A stretch of 64,000 nt of DNA. Source: Dielma sp000508965 (GTDB lineage Bacteria; Bacillota_I; Bacilli_A; Erysipelotrichales; Erysipelotrichaceae). The DNA lies in NCBI GenBank assembly GCA_000508965.1, contig BAHV02000008.1:1-64000 (forward strand), given 5' to 3'. A program made the position numbers and the translations under genes. This document shows, piece after piece, positions 60,496 through 64,000 of the stretch; the first letter of the stretch is position 1, and each line of letters starts with the position of its first letter. Below the pieces are notes generated by a model. That model did no database searches. It saw nothing but the letters and a program-made list of their open reading frames with translations, and had not been told where the DNA came from.

Positions 60496-62703
60496 ATGGA
60501 ACGTACTGATTTACTTGAGATCCTGAAGCATATCGATCCATCGATCCTGAATTACCAAGAATGGGTGAATGTGGGTATGGCTTTAAAGCATGAAGGTTAT
60601 ACGGCTGCGGATTGGGATCTCTGGAGTCAGTCGGATGCGGACAGATACCATGCTGGCGAATGCTTCAGGAAATGGGATACCTTTCAGGGAACGGGAATAC
60701 CCGTTACAGGAGGAACAATCATACAAATGGCAAAGGATCAAGGATGGGTCTTTGAAGCATCAGAAAGCCGTGCTCTTGATTGGAATGATACGATCAGCCG
60801 CGATGAGTTAGTGATCCTTGATAAAGATTGGGTAGAAGGAAAAGAGATCAAAGAACCGGAGCACTGGGAACCGGTCCAGGAATTGATTACATATCTGGAA
60901 ACACTCTTTGACTCAACGGAGAATGTAGCATATGTTACACGAAGCTGGGAAAAGGACGGCAAGTATATACCCACAAGAGGGTGTGTTGACCGTACTGCGG
61001 GACAGCTGATCGAACAGCTGAATAAATGCAAAGGTGATATTGGTTCTGTCCTAGGTGACTATAACGAAGCTGTAGGTGCGTGGATTCGATTCAATCCCAT
61101 GGACGGAAAAGACGTCAAGAACAAAAATGTCACAGATTTTAGGTATGCCTTAGTTGAGTCTGATTCAATGGATCTTGAGAAACAGAATGCAATCATACGT
61201 GAACTGGAACTTCCGGTGGCATGTTTAGTATACAGTGGTAAAAAGAGCATTCATGCCATCGTGCGGGTTGATGCTGCCGATTATGCGGAATACAGAAAAC
61301 GTGTTGACTATTTATATACAGTATGTAAGAAAAATGGTCTTGAGATCGACCAGCAGAATAAAAATCCAAGCCGATTATCAAGAATGCCCGGTGTCATGCG
61401 GAATGGTAAAAAACAATTTCTTATGGATACCAATATCGGGAAGGATTCATGGAACGAATGGAAGGAATGGATCGAGTCGGTCAATGATGATCTACCTGAG
61501 CCGGAGAGTTTGGATGAATATTGGAATGATCTACCGGCGTTAGCACCATCCTTGATTGATGGAGTGTTGCGACAAGGACATAAGATGCTGATCGCAGGTC
61601 CGTCTAAGGCAGGGAAGTCATTTGCTTTGATCGAGATGTGTATTGCTATTGCAGAGGGTAAGAAATGGTTCAACTGGCCCTGTGCGAAAGGTAAGGTGCT
61701 CTATGTCAATTTAGAGCTTGACCGAGCCAGCTGCTTACATCGATTCAAGGATGTTTATACATCTCTAGAGTGGCCGGCAGAAAGCCTCCAGAACATTGAT
61801 ATCTGGAACCTGAGAGGGAAGTCTATCCCGATGGATAAACTAGCTCCAAAGCTAATCAGAAGGGCTGCAAAAAAGAACTACATCGCTATCGTCATCGATC
61901 CAATCTATAAAGTTATCACTGGCGATGAAAACAGCGCAGATCAGATGGCCAACTTCTGCAATCAGTTTGATAAAGTGTGCACAGAATTAGGCTGTGCAGT
62001 GATCTATTGCCATCATCACAGTAAAGGCAGCCAGGGCAGCAAGCGTTCTATGGACCGTGCATCAGGATCAGGAGTATTCGCGCGTGATCCTGATGCATTG
62101 CTGGACCTTATAGAGCTAGAAATCAATGAGAATCTGATCAAACAGGAATCAAATAAGGCAGTGTGTAAGCTGTGTATGGCATGGCTGAAGAAGTATGGTA
62201 AAGAGGAGCTGGCATCACAGGATGATGAATGCAGTGAAACACAGATGCTGGCGATCTGCAGGCTGAATCTAAAGAACGTTTATGAAAGTATCCTTGAGGA
62301 AGTTGCAGCAGTGCGCAAGAGAGTTGCATCTATGACCGCATGGCGCATTGAAGGCACGCTGCGTGAGTTTCCAAAGTTTTCACCCATTGATTTATGGTTC
62401 GATTATCCGGTGCACAGAGTGGATCGTGTGGGCGTTCTGAAGGATATACAGCTTGATGATCAGCCTTCATGGAAAAAAGCAATGGTCAAAAGAAAAGATC
62501 CTGATGAGAAGAAGAAGGAACGAAATTCATCGATAGAAACCGCATATGCAGCGTGTGGGATTGATGGGGAAATAACTGTCACTGCCTTGTCTGAATATAT
62601 GGGAGTCGGTGAAAAAACGGTGAGAAGGCACATAAAAGAACATGGCGATTTTTGGATCAAAGACGGTGTTGTATACAGGAGGGACGAGGGACAAAAACAG
62701 TAA
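60496..62703 (+). CDS. PriCT-2/primase-like and AAA_25 helicase fusion (phage replication)
   Basis: 735 residues. N-terminal PriCT-2-like domain (about 1-85: YQEWVNVGMALKHEGY), a primase-polymerase-like region (about 150-320) with YSGKKSIHAIVRV and NPSRLSRMPG, then a RepA/AAA_25 hexameric helicase with GPSKAGKS (about 367), AIVIDPIYK and YCHHHSKG. A C-terminal HTH (VTALSEYMGVGEKTVRRH) follows. It likely primes and unwinds prophage DNA at the origin. AAAGGAG lies 7 nt before the ATG at 60496. Acidic catalytic residues of the primase part could not be fixed by eye. Confidence 0.82.
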   Translation: MERTDLLEILKHIDPSILNYQEWVNVGMALKHEGYTAADWDLWSQSDADRYHAGECFRKWDTFQGTGIPVTGGTIIQMAKDQGWVFEASESRALDWNDTISRDELVILDKDWVEGKEIKEPEHWEPVQELITYLETLFDSTENVAYVTRSWEKDGKYIPTRGCVDRTAGQLIEQLNKCKGDIGSVLGDYNEAVGAWIRFNPMDGKDVKNKNVTDFRYALVESDSMDLEKQNAIIRELELPVACLVYSGKKSIHAIVRVDAADYAEYRKRVDYLYTVCKKNGLEIDQQNKNPSRLSRMPGVMRNGKKQFLMDTNIGKDSWNEWKEWIESVNDDLPEPESLDEYWNDLPALAPSLIDGVLRQGHKMLIAGPSKAGKSFALIEMCIAIAEGKKWFNWPCAKGKVLYVNLELDRASCLHRFKDVYTSLEWPAESLQNIDIWNLRGKSIPMDKLAPKLIRRAAKKNYIAIVIDPIYKVITGDENSADQMANFCNQFDKVCTELGCAVIYCHHHSKGSQGSKRSMDRASGSGVFARDPDALLDLIELEINENLIKQESNKAVCKLCMAWLKKYGKEELASQDDECSETQMLAICRLNLKNVYESILEEVAAVRKRVASMTAWRIEGTLREFPKFSPIDLWFDYPVHRVDRVGVLKDIQLDDQPSWKKAMVKRKDPDEKKKERNSSIETAYAACGIDGEITVTALSEYMGVGEKTVRRHIKEHGDFWIKDGVVYRRDEGQKQ

Positions 62704-62877
62704 ATGTCCCTGTCCTTCAAGGGTCAAAAACACGTTTTTGTCTGTCTGTCCTTCGTAATATTTTATTGCTTATATAAATTACATAGGCACCTGTAAAGCG
62801 CACATGTATTTATGTGAAAGTATACATATATTATATATATATGATAAGTCAGGTATACAGTAATACGTAAGTAGAAG

Positions 62878-62907
62878 AAAATGTCCCGCTTGAGGTTGCG
62901 GACATTT
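62878..62907. repeat. Hairpin in the gap after the primase-helicase gene
   Basis: AAATGTCC pairs with GGACATTT, extended by CGC/GCG, with a short loop. The 250-bp gap 62704-62953 also holds CAAAAACACGTTTTTG (near 62727) and an alternating AT run near 62825-62845. It could hold an origin or control site, but nothing is decisive. Confidence 0.4.
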
Positions 62908-62953
62908 CCTTCCAACGTTACTGACGTAAACCGCGAAGAAAGAGGATAAAAAA

Positions 62954-63214
62954 ATGAGAAAGGCTAAAAATGAAAAATACTGGGAAAATGAAAAAGGCGA
63001 GGTCATAGAGTTTGGAAAACATTTTATGAGATGTTTTGATAAAGCTGGTAAATTGCAGTTTGGTAGCAAATTTTATGATCCTGCAAGCGGAGCACTGAAA
63101 TATAAAGTGATTTTCGTTTTAGATAGAGATGAATTGATCAACAGCAAGGAGGGTGCTGAATATTTGATGCAGACGATCGAAGATTGGAAGAATGAAAGGA
63201 GTGTCGATGAATGA
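62954..63214 (+). CDS. Small prophage protein, unknown
   Basis: 86 residues, mixed charge, with the probable core FYDPASGALKYKVIFVLDRDEL. AAAGAGGAT precedes the ATG, and the stop overlaps the next start (ATGA). Function unknown. Placed in the replication/recombination module. Confidence 0.55.
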   Translation: MRKAKNEKYWENEKGEVIEFGKHFMRCFDKAGKLQFGSKFYDPASGALKYKVIFVLDRDELINSKEGAEYLMQTIEDWKNERSVDE

Positions 63215-63411
63215 GCAGAGTTGCAATGATGCCGCTGGTAGATAATATCCGTAAGCCAAGAGACAGAAGCTGGGTCATGAAGAAATGCCCTATCTGTGGA
63301 TGCGATTGCTGGGAGAGCAATATTCTCAGACAAAGCCTAAGAACAGGAATAGTCAAAAAAGCAGCTTGTACTGAGTGTGCACTGAAAATGATGAGGTCTG
63401 CCAATGATTGA
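63211..63411 (+). CDS. Zinc-ribbon prophage protein
   Basis: 66 residues with CPICGCDCW and CTECALK, likely a four-Cys zinc ribbon. Overlaps its neighbours by 4 and 8 bp. Often seen beside rusA in phages. Role unknown. Confidence 0.6.
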   Translation: MSRVAMMPLVDNIRKPRDRSWVMKKCPICGCDCWESNILRQSLRTGIVKKAACTECALKMMRSAND

Positions 63412-63784
63412 GTTTTTTCTGGTAATGGAACCGCCGACTGCGACTGCTCAGCAGCACAAGATTAGCAAGGGAAGGTTCTATGATCCACCAGAGGTCAAGG
63501 CAGCTAGAGAAAAGCTGACATCACATTTGGCAAAGCACATACCTGACAAACCGTATACCGGTCCTGTAGAGTTGGTTGCTAAATGGTGTTTCCCGCTGAC
63601 CGGCAAGCACCCCCATGGTGAATGGAAATATACAAGACCGGATACAGACAATCTGCAGAAGCTGCTTAAAGATTGTATGACAAAATGTGGTTATTGGAAA
63701 GATGATGCTCTTGTATGCCGTGAGATCATTGAGAAGTTTTGGTCAGAAATGCCTGGCATTTATATCCGAATTGCAGAAATTTGA
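63404..63784 (+). CDS. rusA: RusA-family Holliday junction endonuclease
   Basis: 126 residues. The conserved acidic residues are in RPDTDNLQKLLKD (about 78-90) and GYWKDDALV (about 97), which bind metal. Family members resolve four-way DNA junctions during phage recombination and packaging. Start overlaps the zinc-ribbon gene. Confidence 0.9.
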   Translation: MIEFFLVMEPPTATAQQHKISKGRFYDPPEVKAAREKLTSHLAKHIPDKPYTGPVELVAKWCFPLTGKHPHGEWKYTRPDTDNLQKLLKDCMTKCGYWKDDALVCREIIEKFWSEMPGIYIRIAEI

Positions 63785-63794
63785 GGAGGATACC

Positions 63795-63965
63795 ATGAAA
63801 AGAAAATGTAGCATGTGTGGAGAATACAAGGACATCACACAGTTTAGATACATGAGGACCTTGAAGAAGTATAACAGTTACTGCAAGGAATGTGAGAAAT
63901 GGGGTCGAATCAGATATGAACGAGAGAAAGCGAGGCGGTTAGCAAATGCAAATCAAACAAGGTGA
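63795..63965 (+). CDS. Small zinc-finger prophage protein
   Basis: 56 residues with CSMCGEYK and CKECEKW spaced as a zinc finger, then a Lys/Arg-rich helix. GAGGAGG precedes the ATG at 63795. A longer in-frame start inside rusA has no ribosome site. Possible DNA-binding or HNH-like fragment. No His-Asn-His motif is visible. Confidence 0.55.
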   Translation: MKRKCSMCGEYKDITQFRYMRTLKKYNSYCKECEKWGRIRYEREKARRLANANQTR

Positions 63966-64000
63966 TTACGTGAATGGATATAAAGTCGAGATGGTTGAAG
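63946..64000 (+). CDS. Partial prophage gene, runs off the window
   Basis: An ATG at 63946, after GAGGCGG, opens a frame that continues to the window end (starting Met-Gln-Ile-Lys-Gln-Gly-Asp-Tyr-Val). It overlaps the previous gene by 20 bp. Too short to identify. Confidence 0.4.
   Translation, partial: MQIKQGDYVNGYKVEMVE

Larger units (their letters stand above)
49742..64000. mobile_element. Prophage (left part), integrated at the 3' end of ssrA
   Basis: A tyrosine integrase gene faces the tmRNA 3' end, followed by a repressor/Cro switch and phage-type early genes up to the window end. tmRNA 3' ends are common integration sites. The exact attL core cannot be fixed without the right end. 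It probably lies within the tmRNA T arm to acceptor end (about 49742-49768) or the terminator just after it. Packaging, structural and lysis genes are not in the window, so intactness is unknown. Confidence 0.85.

Noticed and set aside
1..64000. CRISPR array, insertion sequence or rRNA operon
   Set aside because: I saw no regularly spaced repeats, no transposase gene and no 16S/23S sequence in the window.

Overview
The window is chromosomal DNA of a low-to-moderate GC Gram-positive (Bacillota). The GlgC/GlgD pair, the tandem CarD-type regulators, the SrtB/CnaB surface genes and the style of the small membrane proteins suggest an Erysipelotrichia-like gut bacterium. That placement is inferred from gene content and was not tested by a search.

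Regions. (1) 1-13.1 kb: tRNA-Ala, a Cthe_2159-like beta-helix lipoprotein, and a storage-polysaccharide block of phosphoglucomutase, glgB, glgP and pullulanase. A broken, apparently inverted secreted-protein gene lies at 8.8-9.6 kb. (2) 13.1-20.2 kb: M50 protease, solute-binding lipoprotein, ung, folC, a structured RNA with 5S-rRNA-like parts, a FolT-type ECF component and pta, followed by about 0.9 kb of mostly non-coding DNA with a gene remnant and a perfect 16-bp inverted repeat. (3) 20.2-23.9 kb: glgC-glgD-glgA, which with region 1 completes glycogen synthesis and breakdown. (4) 24.0-33.4 kb: a cell-surface block of class B sortase, a 1149-residue CnaB adhesin, and an operon of a transglutaminase-like lipoprotein, a PilC/GspF platform protein, four small single-span proteins and a PilT-like ATPase. 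(5) 33.4-45.1 kb: pgk-tpiA, a branched-chain amino acid ABC operon ending in a CBS-ACT gene, two CarD-type genes, eno and an LCMT-family methyltransferase. (6) 45.1-49.8 kb: secG-rnr-capA-smpB-ssrA, the RNase R/trans-translation set.

(7) 49.8 kb to the end: the left part of a prophage integrated at the 3' end of ssrA. Its order is integrase, a promoter-terminator small RNA, a repressor/Cro switch with four related operators, small early genes, a cell-wall hydrolase split by an in-frame TGA, then recombination/replication genes (SMC-like ATPase, Sak4-like ATPase, DUF669, helicase, PriCT-2/primase-helicase, RusA). The right end, structural genes and lysis genes lie beyond the window.

The best candidates for undescribed biology are the sortase/adhesin/transglutaminase/pilus block, in which a DEEVPL-type motif is shared by adhesin and lipoprotein; the 5S-like RNA between folC and folT; the integrase-adjacent prophage RNA; and the TGA-split hydrolase.
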